Origin: Ruegeria arenilitoris
GTDB taxonomy: Bacteria > Pseudomonadota > Alphaproteobacteria > Rhodobacterales > Rhodobacteraceae
Direction: 5' to 3'
DNA length: 64,000 bases
Assembly (NCBI RefSeq): GCF_013035425.1
Contig: NZ_WQHX01000002.1
Span: 186,001-250,000, forward strand
Shown here: piece after piece, positions 53,983 through 62,974 of the stretch
How positions within the stretch are numbered: the stretch's first letter is position 1
Layout: the number at the start of each line of letters is the position of its first letter
The notes under the pieces: generated by a model
Told to the model about the DNA's origin: nothing
The model's database searches: none
The model's input: only the letters and a program-made list of their open reading frames with translations
Made by a program: the position numbers and the translations under genes

Positions 53983-55626
53983 ATGGCGCGTTTTATTTTC
54001 ATCACTGGTGGTGTGGTTTCATCTTTGGGTAAAGGACTTGCTTCAGCGGCGCTTGGAGCCTTGTTGCAGGCGCGGGGATATTCTGTCCGATTGCGAAAAC
54101 TCGACCCGTACCTCAACGTTGATCCCGGAACCATGTCCCCATTTGAACATGGCGAAGTTTTCGTGACCGACGATGGTGCCGAAACCGATCTGGATCTTGG
54201 GCACTATGAGCGTTTTACCGGGGTTGCCGCTCGCAAGACCGACTCGGTTAGTTCCGGACGGATATACTCAAACGTGCTCGAAAAAGAACGTCGAGGCGAC
54301 TACCTTGGAAAGACGATTCAGGTGATCCCTCACGTTACCAATGAGATAAAGGACTTCATCGCCATCGGCGAGGATGAAGTGGATTTCATGCTGTGTGAAA
54401 TCGGCGGTACGGTAGGCGATATCGAAGGCCTGCCCTTTTTCGAAGCAATCCGGCAGTTCAGCCAGGACAAACCACGTGGTCAGTGTATTTTCATGCATCT
54501 TACCCTGCTGCCCTACATCAAAGCTTCGGGCGAATTAAAAACCAAGCCTACTCAACACTCTGTTAAGGAATTACGCTCGATCGGTCTGGCGCCCGATATT
54601 CTGGTCTGCAGGTCCGAAGGCCCGATTCCGACTAAAGAACGCGAGAAACTGGCACTGTTCTGTAATGTGCGCCCTGATTCAGTGATCGCCGCACAGGATT
54701 TGTCTACGATATACGACGCACCGCTTGCCTATCACCGAGAGGGTTTGGATCAAGCCGTTCTGGACGCTTTCCAAATCAGCCCAGCCCCCAAACCCGATTT
54801 AGCAAAATGGGAAGACGTCAGTGACCGTATCCACAATGCCGAAGGCGAAGTGAAGGTCGCCATCGTTGGCAAATACACTCAGCTCGAAGACGCCTATAAG
54901 TCGATTGCCGAGGCGCTTACACACGGAGGCATGGCAAACCGGGTCAAGGTAAAGGTTGAGTGGGTGGATGCCGAAATTTTTGACACCGAGGATGCCGCGC
55001 CGCATCTTGAAGGATTCCACGCTATTCTTGTTCCCGGAGGGTTTGGTGAGCGCGGTACAGAGGGCAAAATTAAAGCAGCACAATATGCGCGCGAGCATAA
55101 AGTGCCCTACCTTGGTATATGTCTGGGTATGCAGATGGCTGTCATCGAGGCAGCCCGGAACGCCGCCGGTATTTCCGAGGCCGGGTCCGAGGAGTTCGAC
55201 CACGAAGCCGGGAAAAGGCGATTTGAACCAGTTGTTTATCACCTAAAGGAATGGGTGCAAGGCAATCACAAAGTCGAGCGCAAAGTAGGCGACGACAAAG
55301 GGGGCACCATGAGACTTGGCGCCTACGACGCGGTCCTCAGCGAAGGTTCCAAGGTGGCCGAAGTTTACGGAAGCACTGCAATTGAAGAACGTCACCGCCA
55401 CCGCTATGAGGTGGACATAAAATATCGTGACAAGCTGGAACAAGCGGGCTTGAACTTCTCGGGTATGTCACCGGATGGTCGCTTGCCGGAAATCGTTGAG
55501 TGGTCGGATCACCCGTGGTTTATCGGCGTGCAATATCACCCAGAGTTAAAGTCAAAGCCCTTCGATCCTCATCCGTTGTTCAGGGACTTCGTGCGAGCTG
55601 CGAAAGACACATCCAGGCTGGTATGA
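53983..55626 (+). CDS. pyrG: CTP synthase
   Basis: A 547-residue enzyme aminating UTP with glutamine. Synthetase domain: [51 protein letters not shown]. Class I glutamine amidotransferase domain: [13 protein letters not shown], the Cys nucleophile in [10 protein letters not shown] and His-Glu in [12 protein letters not shown]. The ATG at 53983 is chosen for the family N-terminus; the earlier in-frame ATG adds ten residues. Complete. Confidence 0.98.
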   Translation: MARFIFITGGVVSSLGKGLASAALGALLQARGYSVRLRKLDPYLNVDPGTMSPFEHGEVFVTDDGAETDLDLGHYERFTGVAARKTDSVSSGRIYSNVLEKERRGDYLGKTIQVIPHVTNEIKDFIAIGEDEVDFMLCEIGGTVGDIEGLPFFEAIRQFSQDKPRGQCIFMHLTLLPYIKASGELKTKPTQHSVKELRSIGLAPDILVCRSEGPIPTKEREKLALFCNVRPDSVIAAQDLSTIYDAPLAYHREGLDQAVLDAFQISPAPKPDLAKWEDVSDRIHNAEGEVKVAIVGKYTQLEDAYKSIAEALTHGGMANRVKVKVEWVDAEIFDTEDAAPHLEGFHAILVPGGFGERGTEGKIKAAQYAREHKVPYLGICLGMQMAVIEAARNAAGISEAGSEEFDHEAGKRRFEPVVYHLKEWVQGNHKVERKVGDDKGGTMRLGAYDAVLSEGSKVAEVYGSTAIEERHRHRYEVDIKYRDKLEQAGLNFSGMSPDGRLPEIVEWSDHPWFIGVQYHPELKSKPFDPHPLFRDFVRAAKDTSRLV

Positions 55627-55733
55627 TCTCAATTTTTTAGTTCGCCCTAATGTGACGGCTTGGGCACGCACTTCTGTGCGATACGTCAAATACATGGTTA
55701 GAGGTTTCCGCTGCATTCTTCAGGAGGTCGGTT

Positions 55734-56504
55734 ATGAACAAACAGATTACGCATGCAGAAACATTTACTTCGCTGCACGAAAAGGGGAATCCAGTCATCC
55801 TGTATAACATTTGGGATGCAGGAAGCGCTACTGCTGTACGGGACGCAGGCGCCAAAGCCTTGGCAACAGGCAGCGCCCCTGTCGCAATGGCGCAAGGTTT
55901 TTCGGATGGGCAAAAAATCCCTTTGGACATGGCTCTGGACAACGCAGGCCGGATAGTCGACGCGGTCGACATACCAGTTACGATGGACTTTGAAGGCGCT
56001 TATGCCGAAAAGCCATTGGGTATCCTGGCAAATGTCCAACGCGCACTTGAAACAGGGGTCGTTGGTTTCAACTTTGAAGACCAAATCGTGGGCACCAAGG
56101 ATTTATACGACATTGAAACTCAGTCAGCGCGCGTTGCCGCAATGCGCGAGGGATGTGACGCGGCAGGGATTCCCGCATTCATAAACGCGCGCACTGACAT
56201 TTTCCTTAAAGCGCACCCCGACACCCATGACGAGGTTATGCTGGAAGACGCTATGGCACGAGCTCAGGCATATGCCGATGCAGGAGCCAGCGGGTTTTTC
56301 GCTCCGGGTCTGAGGGATGAAAGGCTTATCGCTCGCCTGTGTGATTCCACGGAGCTACCGGTAAACATCATTGCCCTGCCTGGTACCCCTGATACTCCCA
56401 AATTGGCGGAATTGGGTGTAGCGCGGATTAGTTACGGCCCTGTGCCCTATCGCGAAATGTTAGCGTGGCTTCAAGACAAAGCGCGTTCTGCATTTCAATC
56501 ATAA
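55734..56504 (+). CDS. Isocitrate lyase / PEP mutase family protein
   Basis: A 256-residue TIM-barrel protein of the PEP mutase superfamily: NPVILYNIWDAGSATAVRDA, ALATGSAPVAMAQGFSDG, VTMDFEGAYAEKP and VGFNFEDQIVGTKDLYD with acidic magnesium ligands. The catalytic KKCG loop of isocitrate lyases is not present. Relatives include oxaloacetate decarboxylase-like and 2-methylisocitrate lyase-like enzymes; the reaction is uncertain. A strong AGGAGG precedes the ATG. Confidence 0.88.
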   Translation: MNKQITHAETFTSLHEKGNPVILYNIWDAGSATAVRDAGAKALATGSAPVAMAQGFSDGQKIPLDMALDNAGRIVDAVDIPVTMDFEGAYAEKPLGILANVQRALETGVVGFNFEDQIVGTKDLYDIETQSARVAAMREGCDAAGIPAFINARTDIFLKAHPDTHDEVMLEDAMARAQAYADAGASGFFAPGLRDERLIARLCDSTELPVNIIALPGTPDTPKLAELGVARISYGPVPYREMLAWLQDKARSAFQS

Positions 56505-56566
56505 TAGGGGATTGCTTTTAAGTTCATTCATCCTCAACCTGCTGAAAATTTGCGGGAGGACACCAT

Positions 56567-56860
56567 TTGGCCAAAGGATATTGGGTTGCCCATGTCGATG
56601 TTGACGATATGGAATCATATAAGAAGTACATTGCTGCAAACGCTGCGCCTTTTGCCGAATACGGCGCAAAATTCTTGGTTAGGGGCGGCGAACAAACTTT
56701 AATGGAAGGCACTACGCGCAACCGCACGGTTGTGATAGAATTCCCCAGCTACGAAAGCGCCTTGGCCTGCTACAATAGCGTCGGATACCAAAGCGCAAAA
56801 GCTTTGCGTGATCCAGTGTCTACTGGTGATCTAGTTATAATCCGAGGCTATGACGTGTAG
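56567..56860 (+). CDS. DUF1330 family protein
   Basis: A 97-residue ferredoxin-like (dimeric alpha-beta barrel) protein: KGYWVAHVDVDDMESYKKYI, PFAEYGAKFLVRGGEQTLME and RNRTVVIEFPSYESALACYN are the DUF1330 landmarks. Function unknown. The start is TTG, supported by GGGAGG 8 nt upstream. Confidence 0.9.
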   Translation: MAKGYWVAHVDVDDMESYKKYIAANAAPFAEYGAKFLVRGGEQTLMEGTTRNRTVVIEFPSYESALACYNSVGYQSAKALRDPVSTGDLVIIRGYDV

Positions 56861-56902
56861 CAAACACTTGGCGGAACACAAAATATGGGATAACCTGACC
56901 CT

Positions 56903-57352
56903 ATGTTGAAAAAGTTCTTTCAGGCTTTTCGCCCGCCAGAGCACTCACATCTGCCGGACCCTGACGCTGAACTGGCATTAGGCGCGTTGATGGTGCGCGT
57001 CGCGCAAGCTGACCGTGACTATAAGCTTGAAGAAATCAGCCTTATTGACCGCATTTTGGCTCGGCTTTACCAACATAACGCCATCGAAGCTGCCAAGGTT
57101 CGCGCGACGTGTGAAAAGCTTCATGCTGCTGCGCCCGAAACCGACACATTCGGTAAGTTGATCCGCGAGATGACGGGGGAAAAAGAACGCTTGGCCGCAC
57201 TGGATGCCTTGTGGGAGATTGTGTTGGCCGACGGCGACACCGACGAGGGCGAGGTCAAGATTGTAGAAGAAGCCCGTATTGCAATGGGGTTGAGTTTCAA
57301 CGACAGCAAGGCCGCGCGTGAAAGGGTGCAATCGCGGTTGGAAGCAAGTTAA
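56903..57352 (+). CDS. TerB-like helical protein, copy 1
   Basis: A 149-residue all-helical protein of the TerB/DjlA-like type: ELALGALMVRVAQADRDYKL, EEISLIDRILARLYQHN, ALDALWEIVLADGDTDEGEV. The paired acidic loops (ADRDYKLEE, ADGDTDEGE) are the metal-binding signature of TerB. Tellurite-resistance naming is historic; the role here is unknown. It is followed after 20 nt by a second copy. Confidence 0.88.
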   Translation: MLKKFFQAFRPPEHSHLPDPDAELALGALMVRVAQADRDYKLEEISLIDRILARLYQHNAIEAAKVRATCEKLHAAAPETDTFGKLIREMTGEKERLAALDALWEIVLADGDTDEGEVKIVEEARIAMGLSFNDSKAARERVQSRLEAS

Positions 57353-57372
57353 ACCGGATCTATATCTCGCCC

Positions 57373-57810
57373 ATGTTCAGTGATTTTCTATCTCGGCTTA
57401 CTCAGCCAAAACCTGATCCGCTGGTCGACGATGACGCTCGTCTGGCCCTGACGGCTCTTTTGGTGCGCATCGCACGCTCTGATAGTGATTATGCCGACAC
57501 CGAAATGGCGCGTATTGATCGCATATCGGCCGAGCGATTTGGTCTATCTCCGTTCGAGGCCGCCGCATTGCGTTCGCAGGCGGAAGATCTTGAGGCCGAA
57601 GCACCTGACACGGTTCGTTTCACTCGCGCGATAAAAGAAGCAGTGGCTTACAGCGACCGCCTCGGCGTAGTTCAAGCCATGTGGTCTGTTGTGCTGGCAG
57701 ATGGACAGCGCACCGGCGAAGAGGATTCGCTGCTGCGTTTGGTGGTTAGTCTGCTGGGCGTTAGCGACGTTGACTCTGCTCTAGCCAGGCAAAAGGCGGC
57801 CAAGTCGTGA
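57373..57810 (+). CDS. TerB-like helical protein, copy 2
   Basis: A 145-residue homologue of the preceding protein with the same plan: RLALTALLVRIARSDSDYAD, EMARIDRISAERFGLSPFEA, VVQAMWSVVLADGQRTGEED. The two differ widely, so this is an old duplication. Its TGA overlaps the GTG start of the PhnD-like gene (GTGA), tying the three in one operon. Confidence 0.88.
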   Translation: MFSDFLSRLTQPKPDPLVDDDARLALTALLVRIARSDSDYADTEMARIDRISAERFGLSPFEAAALRSQAEDLEAEAPDTVRFTRAIKEAVAYSDRLGVVQAMWSVVLADGQRTGEEDSLLRLVVSLLGVSDVDSALARQKAAKS

Positions 57811-58559
57811 TCGCAATGCTGGGCATGTACGACATGCCCGCCACTAAAGACGCAAATGACCGTTTCTGGAAGCTGATCCAAGGTCATCTTGGTTTCGGCC
57901 CGCAATATCTGACCCGGGACCGCGACTTTTGGGATGTTTGGCTGGACCCGGAATTACTGTTTGCCCAAACTTGCGGAATGCCATACCGGACGCGCCTGCA
58001 TGAACAGGTAAAGCTTGTGGGCACACCAGACTATGCGCTACCGCATTGTCCACGGGGTCATTATTACTCGGTTCTGGTTGCCCGTGCAAAAGACGACCGG
58101 GAAATGAGAGAACTTGTTTCGGGTACATTTGCGTATAACGAAGGGCTTTCACAATCAGGCTGGGCCGCGCCTATTACCTATCTCTTGGATCAAAACCTAA
58201 AACCAGAGAAACTGCTGGAAACAGGAGCGCACGCTCTTTCAGCTCAGGCTGTGGTCGAAGGTCGTGCAGATTTCGCGTCTTTGGACGCACTGACATGGGC
58301 GCTGCTGACCGAACACTCAAACCTCGGGCAAACCCTGCGGGAAGTTGCAACAACGCCTCCTACCCCCGCGTTGCCCTACATCACGGCCATCGGGCAGGAC
58401 GCGGCATGCGTCGCGACGGCAGTAAGTGCAGCTATTAACGACCTTGCTGCATCCGATCGGCGGCTTTTGCACCTGAAGCGGCTGACACAAGTAACGCCCG
58501 CAGAGTATTTGGCCGTTCCCAACCCGCCCAAACCAAAGACGTTGATGGCGCGAAACTGA
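57807..58559 (+). CDS. PhnD-like binding protein without signal peptide
   Basis: A 250-residue type 2 periplasmic-binding-protein fold: AMLGMYDMPATKDANDRFWK, FAQTCGMPYRTRLHEQVKLV, YYSVLVARAKDD, GTFAYNEGLSQSGWAAPITY and GRADFASLDALTWALL match PhnD-type (phosphonate/phosphite) receptors. There is no export signal, so it is probably cytoplasmic and not a classic transporter receptor. The start is a GTG overlapping the TerB stop. A neighbouring transporter begins 126 nt later but has its own receptor. Confidence 0.82.
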   Translation: MIAMLGMYDMPATKDANDRFWKLIQGHLGFGPQYLTRDRDFWDVWLDPELLFAQTCGMPYRTRLHEQVKLVGTPDYALPHCPRGHYYSVLVARAKDDREMRELVSGTFAYNEGLSQSGWAAPITYLLDQNLKPEKLLETGAHALSAQAVVEGRADFASLDALTWALLTEHSNLGQTLREVATTPPTPALPYITAIGQDAACVATAVSAAINDLAASDRRLLHLKRLTQVTPAEYLAVPNPPKPKTLMARN

Positions 58560-58684
58560 CAATTTTGAGCAAAACGTTTGGTCAATTTGGTGGTTTACGC
58601 GGTACATATTATTATTTGCGCATTGCATTGGCTCGTTTTTTCGGCCCTAGTACCGCATCAACACAAACCACTCCGAGATTGCCA

Positions 58685-59461
58685 GTGACAGAAACCGACC
58701 CCGTTATCCAGATCAGAAACCTCCACAAAAGCTTTGGACATCTCGAAGTCCTCAAGGGCGTAGATATCACAGCTCATCGGGGCGACGTAGTTTCTTTGAT
58801 CGGATCTTCGGGCTCAGGCAAATCCACGCTGTTGCGATGCTGCAATCTGCTGGAGGACAGTCAGGAAGGTGAAATTCTTTTCAAGGGCGAACCAGTGCGA
58901 TGGAGCGGTAGCGGCAACAATCGTCGACCAGCAGACCCCAAACAAGTTCTGCGAATTCGCACAAATCTGTCGATGGTGTTCCAACAGTTCAACCTTTGGG
59001 CTCACATGACCATCCTTCAAAACGTTATGGAAGCACCAGTTACCGTTCTGGGTCGCGACAAGTCGGAAGTTGAAACCAGCGCGCGAAAGTACTTGGAGAA
59101 AGTGGGCATCGGTGACAAATGCGACGTATATCCAGCGCAATTGTCCGGCGGACAACAGCAGCGCGCGGCAATTGCAAGGGGGCTTTGCATGGAGCCCGAA
59201 GCATTGTTGTTTGACGAACCGACTTCTGCTTTGGACCCAGAACTTGAACAGGAAGTCATCAAAGTAATCAAGGATCTGGCTGCTGAAGGGCGCACGATGC
59301 TGATTGTGACCCATGATATGCAGATGGCTGCTGACATTTCTAGCCATGTGGTGTTCCTCCACCAAGGCAAAATCGAAGAGGAAGGACCTCCCAAAAACAT
59401 CTTTACGAACCCCGAATCCGAACGGCTTCAGGGTTTTCTCTCCGCCACCAAGGCGGCATAA
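58685..59461 (+). CDS. Amino-acid ABC transporter ATP-binding protein
   Basis: A 258-residue ATPase of the HisP/OccP group: Walker A LIGSSGSGKSTLLRCCNLLE, Q-loop MVFQQFNLWAHMT, signature LSGGQQQRAAIARGL, Walker B LLFDEPTSALDPE, switch His IVTHDMQMA. The GTG at 58685 gives the usual family length; ribosome signals are weak and a TTG at 58565 would add a 40-residue, Tyr/Phe-rich lead. Powers the two permeases downstream. Confidence 0.93.
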   Translation: MTETDPVIQIRNLHKSFGHLEVLKGVDITAHRGDVVSLIGSSGSGKSTLLRCCNLLEDSQEGEILFKGEPVRWSGSGNNRRPADPKQVLRIRTNLSMVFQQFNLWAHMTILQNVMEAPVTVLGRDKSEVETSARKYLEKVGIGDKCDVYPAQLSGGQQQRAAIARGLCMEPEALLFDEPTSALDPELEQEVIKVIKDLAAEGRTMLIVTHDMQMAADISSHVVFLHQGKIEEEGPPKNIFTNPESERLQGFLSATKAA

Positions 59462-59493
59462 CTTCAGGACAGAACCAAATAGGGGAGTAACAA

Positions 59494-60219
59494 ATGAAAA
59501 ACCTGATTCTGACCACTGCGGCGCTTGCGCTGACTGCCGGTATGTCCATGGCCGATACTGTGCGCATGGGTACCGAAGGCGCGTATCCTCCGTACAACTT
59601 CATCAATGACGCGGGCGAAATCGACGGTTTCGAACGTGAGTTGGGCGACGAGTTGTGCAAACGTGCCGAGCTGGAATGCGAGTGGGTAAAGAATGATTGG
59701 GACTCGATTATTCCAAACCTGGTTTCGGGAAACTACGACACGATCATCGCTGGCATGTCCATCACTGATGAGCGCGATGAAGTCATCGACTTCACCCAGA
59801 ACTATATCCCACCAGCTGCTTCCGCTTACGTAGCTGCATCCGACGCGGCCGATCTGGAGGGCGGCGTGATTGCAGCCCAGACTGCAACGATTCAGGCAGG
59901 CCATGTCGCAGAGGGTGGCGCAACTCTTGTTGAGTTCGCAACGCCTGAAGAAACAATTGCCGCAGTTCGCAACGGCGAAGCTGACGCCGTGTTCGCCGAT
60001 AAAGACTACCTGGTTCCGATCGTCGAAGAATCCGGTGGAGACCTGATTTTTGTTGGGGATGACGTTCCATTGGGTGGTGGCGTCGGAATGGGGCTTCGCG
60101 AATCCGACGGAGAATTGCGTGGCAAGTTTGACACCGCGATCGACTCGATGAAAGCTGATGGCACGCTAAACACCATGATCAAAAAATGGTTCGGCGAAAA
60201 CGCTGTCGTTTATGACTGA
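59494..60219 (+). CDS. Amino-acid ABC transporter substrate-binding protein
   Basis: A 241-residue periplasmic receptor (SBP_bac_3). Signal peptide NLILTTAALALTAGMSMA, then VRMGTEGAYPPYNFINDAGE, GFERELGDELCKRAELECEW, IIAGMSITDERDEVIDFT and KADGTLNTMIKKWFGE. This family usually binds polar or basic amino acids or opines. A perfect hairpin after the stop probably protects this message relative to the permeases. Confidence 0.95.
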   Translation: MKNLILTTAALALTAGMSMADTVRMGTEGAYPPYNFINDAGEIDGFERELGDELCKRAELECEWVKNDWDSIIPNLVSGNYDTIIAGMSITDERDEVIDFTQNYIPPAASAYVAASDAADLEGGVIAAQTATIQAGHVAEGGATLVEFATPEETIAAVRNGEADAVFADKDYLVPIVEESGGDLIFVGDDVPLGGGVGMGLRESDGELRGKFDTAIDSMKADGTLNTMIKKWFGENAVVYD

Positions 60220-60231
60220 TACTTAACAACA

Positions 60232-60258
60232 GGCCTGTGCCCGGTTCGGGCACAGGCC
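60232..60258 (+). other. Intercistronic hairpin after the binding-protein gene
   Basis: Perfect 12-bp stem GGCCTGTGCCCG / CGGGCACAGGCC with a GTT loop, no T-tract, 12 nt after the receptor stop and 52 nt before the permease start. Such stems in ABC operons commonly give more receptor than permease by stabilising or partly terminating the message. Confidence 0.75.
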
Positions 60259-60310
60259 ATTGTACAATTCGAAGTGCCCAGTTTTTATACCCGCCTGCAG
60301 AGGCTTGTGA

Positions 60311-61198
60311 ATGTTTTCCTATTGCACTGATCCCGATACGCTCGGCACACTCCGCTGGTTTTCGTGTTACCTGACAACAGGCGTTCATTGGTCGTTTTAT
60401 GTATCCTTTTTAAAGGTACTGCTATTGCTCGCGGTGACTGCACCGGTGGCGCTTAGCTTTGGTTTCGTCGGCGCAATGGCTGCCCGCTCACATTTTCCAC
60501 CGCTCAGTTGGCTTGGAAAAGGCTACATCGCGATTGTACGTGGTGTCCCGGACATCGCTTTTTTCCTCTTTTTTGTTATTGCCTTGGATCAGGGTTTTGA
60601 ATGGATACGCCACAAGGTTCTTTGCCCTGATTGGACCGATCCGGTTCGGCAGGGAAACGATTTCCTTGTATGTCAGGCCGCGAAATTGCCCTTGGGCACA
60701 GCTCCAGAATGGGTTCACGAAACTTATGGCTTCTTCCTGGCTGTCATCACGTTTTCCATTGTTTTCGGCGCTTTTGCCGCCAACGTCTTGTTCGGCGGTA
60801 TGCGTGCCGTGCCGCACGCCCAATTGGAAACAGCTGAAGCGTATGGGATGACGCGACGCCAAACCTTTTGGCGTATTCTCGTGCCACAGATGTGGGTTTA
60901 TGCCCTGCCCGGCCTGTCAAACCTATGGATGGTTTTGATTAAGGCTACGCCCTTGCTGTTCCTTCTGGGCATCGAGGACATCGTCTATTGGGCGAGGGAG
61001 CTGGGAGGAACGAAAACGTCGAAATTTACGCAATACCCCCACGGCGACTGGCGCATGTGGTACTTTTTGTTTCTCCTGATTTTTTACCTTGGGATGACCC
61101 GTGTATCAGAACTCGGCCTGGAAAAGCTTATGCGTCGTCTGTCGCACGGTCAGGCCACATCTGGCGGTGAGCTTTTGCGCAAGGAGACCACCGCATGA
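60311..61198 (+). CDS. Amino-acid ABC transporter permease (HisQ-like)
   Basis: A 295-residue inner-membrane permease. The ATPase-contact EAA loop is AEAYGMTRRQTFWRILVPQM, and VRGVPDIAFFLFFVIAL is the conserved helix-loop. A periplasmic insertion of about 45 residues (about 100-145, with two Cys) makes it longer than HisQ (about 230). Coupled to the next permease by an ATGA overlap. Confidence 0.93.
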   Translation: MFSYCTDPDTLGTLRWFSCYLTTGVHWSFYVSFLKVLLLLAVTAPVALSFGFVGAMAARSHFPPLSWLGKGYIAIVRGVPDIAFFLFFVIALDQGFEWIRHKVLCPDWTDPVRQGNDFLVCQAAKLPLGTAPEWVHETYGFFLAVITFSIVFGAFAANVLFGGMRAVPHAQLETAEAYGMTRRQTFWRILVPQMWVYALPGLSNLWMVLIKATPLLFLLGIEDIVYWARELGGTKTSKFTQYPHGDWRMWYFLFLLIFYLGMTRVSELGLEKLMRRLSHGQATSGGELLRKETTA

Positions 61199-62001
61199 GC
61201 TGTTTGCAAACCATTCAGGATTACGGCCTCCGTTCGATCGGTATCGGAGAACGCCTGCTGCCAAAAACCGATTTCACACTGTGTGAACAATTTACGCTGA
61301 TCGGTTCCGGGATGATCTGGAATGTGTACTTCGGGCTCATGGCACTTGCGACAGGATTTTTTTTGGCGACGGCACTGGCCGTGGGCAAGGCTTCGCAAAA
61401 CAAGTGGCTGCGCAAGCCGTCTGAGTGGTTCATATTCCTGTTCAGGGGTTCGCCACTGTTTATCCAGTTCTTTTTTGCATATTTCTTTTTTCTGTCTTTG
61501 AAGAAAACATATCCTCTTTTCGATGCGTTTACTTCAGCTTGGCTGGGCGCACTGATCGTGTTGTTTCTGAACACAGCGGCCTATTCAGGTGAAATTTTTT
61601 ACGGCGCGCTGCGCTCAATCCCCAAAGGTGATATCGAGGCGGCGGACGCATATGGAATGTCCGGATGGTCACGGTTTCGAAGGGTCGTCTGGCCAACCAT
61701 GCTGCGACTTGCCTGGCCCGCATATACAAATGAAGCGATTTTTCTGTTTCACGCGACGACTTTGGTGTTTTTCTCGGCATTCCCAGCGTGGCAACAGCGC
61801 GGAGACGCGTTGTATTACGCCAGCTATTTTGCGGATAAGACATTCAATCCTTTCATCCCTTACCCAATCCTGGCGTTTTACTTTATCTTGATGACGTTAG
61901 TCGTCATCTGGTGCTTTGGATTAGTGAACAAACGCCTGAACCGGCATCTGCCAGCTGCCAAAAAAGCAAAGATGCGCCTTCGGCTAAATCTTGCGCGCTG
62001 A
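61195..62001 (+). CDS. Amino-acid ABC transporter permease (HisM-like)
   Basis: A 268-residue inner-membrane permease forming a pair with the previous protein. FLFRGSPLFIQFFFAYFFFL and the EAA loop ADAYGMSGWSRFRRVVWPTM are clear, ending RLNRHLPAAKKAKMRLRLN. AAGGAG precedes the ATG. It completes an ATPase-receptor-permease-permease importer. Confidence 0.93.
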   Translation: MSCLQTIQDYGLRSIGIGERLLPKTDFTLCEQFTLIGSGMIWNVYFGLMALATGFFLATALAVGKASQNKWLRKPSEWFIFLFRGSPLFIQFFFAYFFFLSLKKTYPLFDAFTSAWLGALIVLFLNTAAYSGEIFYGALRSIPKGDIEAADAYGMSGWSRFRRVVWPTMLRLAWPAYTNEAIFLFHATTLVFFSAFPAWQQRGDALYYASYFADKTFNPFIPYPILAFYFILMTLVVIWCFGLVNKRLNRHLPAAKKAKMRLRLNLAR

Positions 62002-62021
62002 ACATACTTTGCAAGCGACCT

Positions 62022-62837
62022 TTATTGCCAGGTGGCCGGATCAAGGTGAAACAATTGCGACAGCTGAGCATACACCTCGGGCACGGATTTCTTTAGGGCC
62101 AATGGTCGCTCAAAGAAAACCTCTACCGAAACCGCAAAGAACTCCTCGTGGCCTTCGGCACCATAAGCGTCGATAACAGTGGATGAACCTTTCTCAACTG
62201 CTTCGACATGCGCTTTGTACGCGGTCAAAAATACCCGCTCCCACTCGGCAAAACTTTGTCCTTTGGCGAGCACCGGAACTCCATTAGTGCCACCGGAAAG
62301 ATCATCGATTTGGTGGGCGAATTCGTGAAATACGACGTTGTGCCCATCGTGTTCGTTCAGCGCACCCTGCTCGCTGTGAGCCCATGACAGGATCACTGGT
62401 CCGCGATCCCAACTTTCTCCGGTTCTGACGATCTCCTTTTCTGTTACGACATATCCTGAATGTCTTCGTTGGCGCGATTTAAAGGCATTTGGATAAATAA
62501 GAACCGTCGTTAGATTGTCGTACCATAGGTCACTGTTAACAATTAGCAGGCAGGCTTGCGCTGCGATCGAAAGCTGCATGTCTTCGGTAACTTCCAGCCC
62601 ATCGCAGCCGTAAAAATCGACTTGTTCCAGAAACAGGTTCACTTTGCCGTCCAATTTGGCGCGTAGATCTGATGGTAGCTTTCGGACTATAGGCACATGA
62701 GCTTGGATAATCGCTTGATCGCGATCAGAAAGCGGTGTCGACAGCAGCCGCGACCTGATTTGCGATCTGGACCAATACCGATAGCCCACGAATGCCCCGA
62801 TAAGCATTAATATGACAAGAACAACGTACATGCACAA
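62022..62837 (-). CDS. mtfA: MtfA-type zinc peptidase (M90 family)
   Basis: A 271-residue metallopeptidase. One N-terminal membrane helix (VVLVILMLIGAFVGYRYW), then the M90 domain with VEVTEDMQLS-type core (residues near 100), WDRGPVILSWAHSEQGALNE, the zinc motif VVFHEFAHQIDDLSGGTNG and a distal Glu in HEEFFAVSVEVFFERP. In E. coli MtfA binds the Mlc repressor and so affects PtsG sugar uptake; Mlc is not seen here. Convergent with the ABC operon. Confidence 0.93.
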   Translation of the reverse strand: MCMYVVLVILMLIGAFVGYRYWSRSQIRSRLLSTPLSDRDQAIIQAHVPIVRKLPSDLRAKLDGKVNLFLEQVDFYGCDGLEVTEDMQLSIAAQACLLIVNSDLWYDNLTTVLIYPNAFKSRQRRHSGYVVTEKEIVRTGESWDRGPVILSWAHSEQGALNEHDGHNVVFHEFAHQIDDLSGGTNGVPVLAKGQSFAEWERVFLTAYKAHVEAVEKGSSTVIDAYGAEGHEEFFAVSVEVFFERPLALKKSVPEVYAQLSQLFHLDPATWQ

Positions 62838-62901
62838 ACCATAGACCGAGCTAGACTGAGAGGAAATTCATTTAGCAGGTCCATTCAGTTACCGTATCCA
62901 A

Positions 62902-62915
62902 AATTTGATCAAATT
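62902..62915. promoter_or_regulatory. 14-bp perfect palindrome between divergent genes
   Basis: AATTTGATCAAATT, 59 nt before the glutamine-synthetase-like start and 64 nt before mtfA. It is the type of site bound by GntR or similar dimeric repressors. The regulator is not identified. Confidence 0.45.
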
Positions 62916-62974
62916 CCGTGACATCCCTCGTCGGCTCCTTTAAACCAGTCAAAAGAAGTCCGACGGAGGTTTCT

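Noticed and set aside
58565..58684. 40-residue N-terminal extension of the ABC ATPase from a TTG
   Set aside because: No ribosome site and no counterpart in HisP-type ATPases; GTG 58685 gives the family length.
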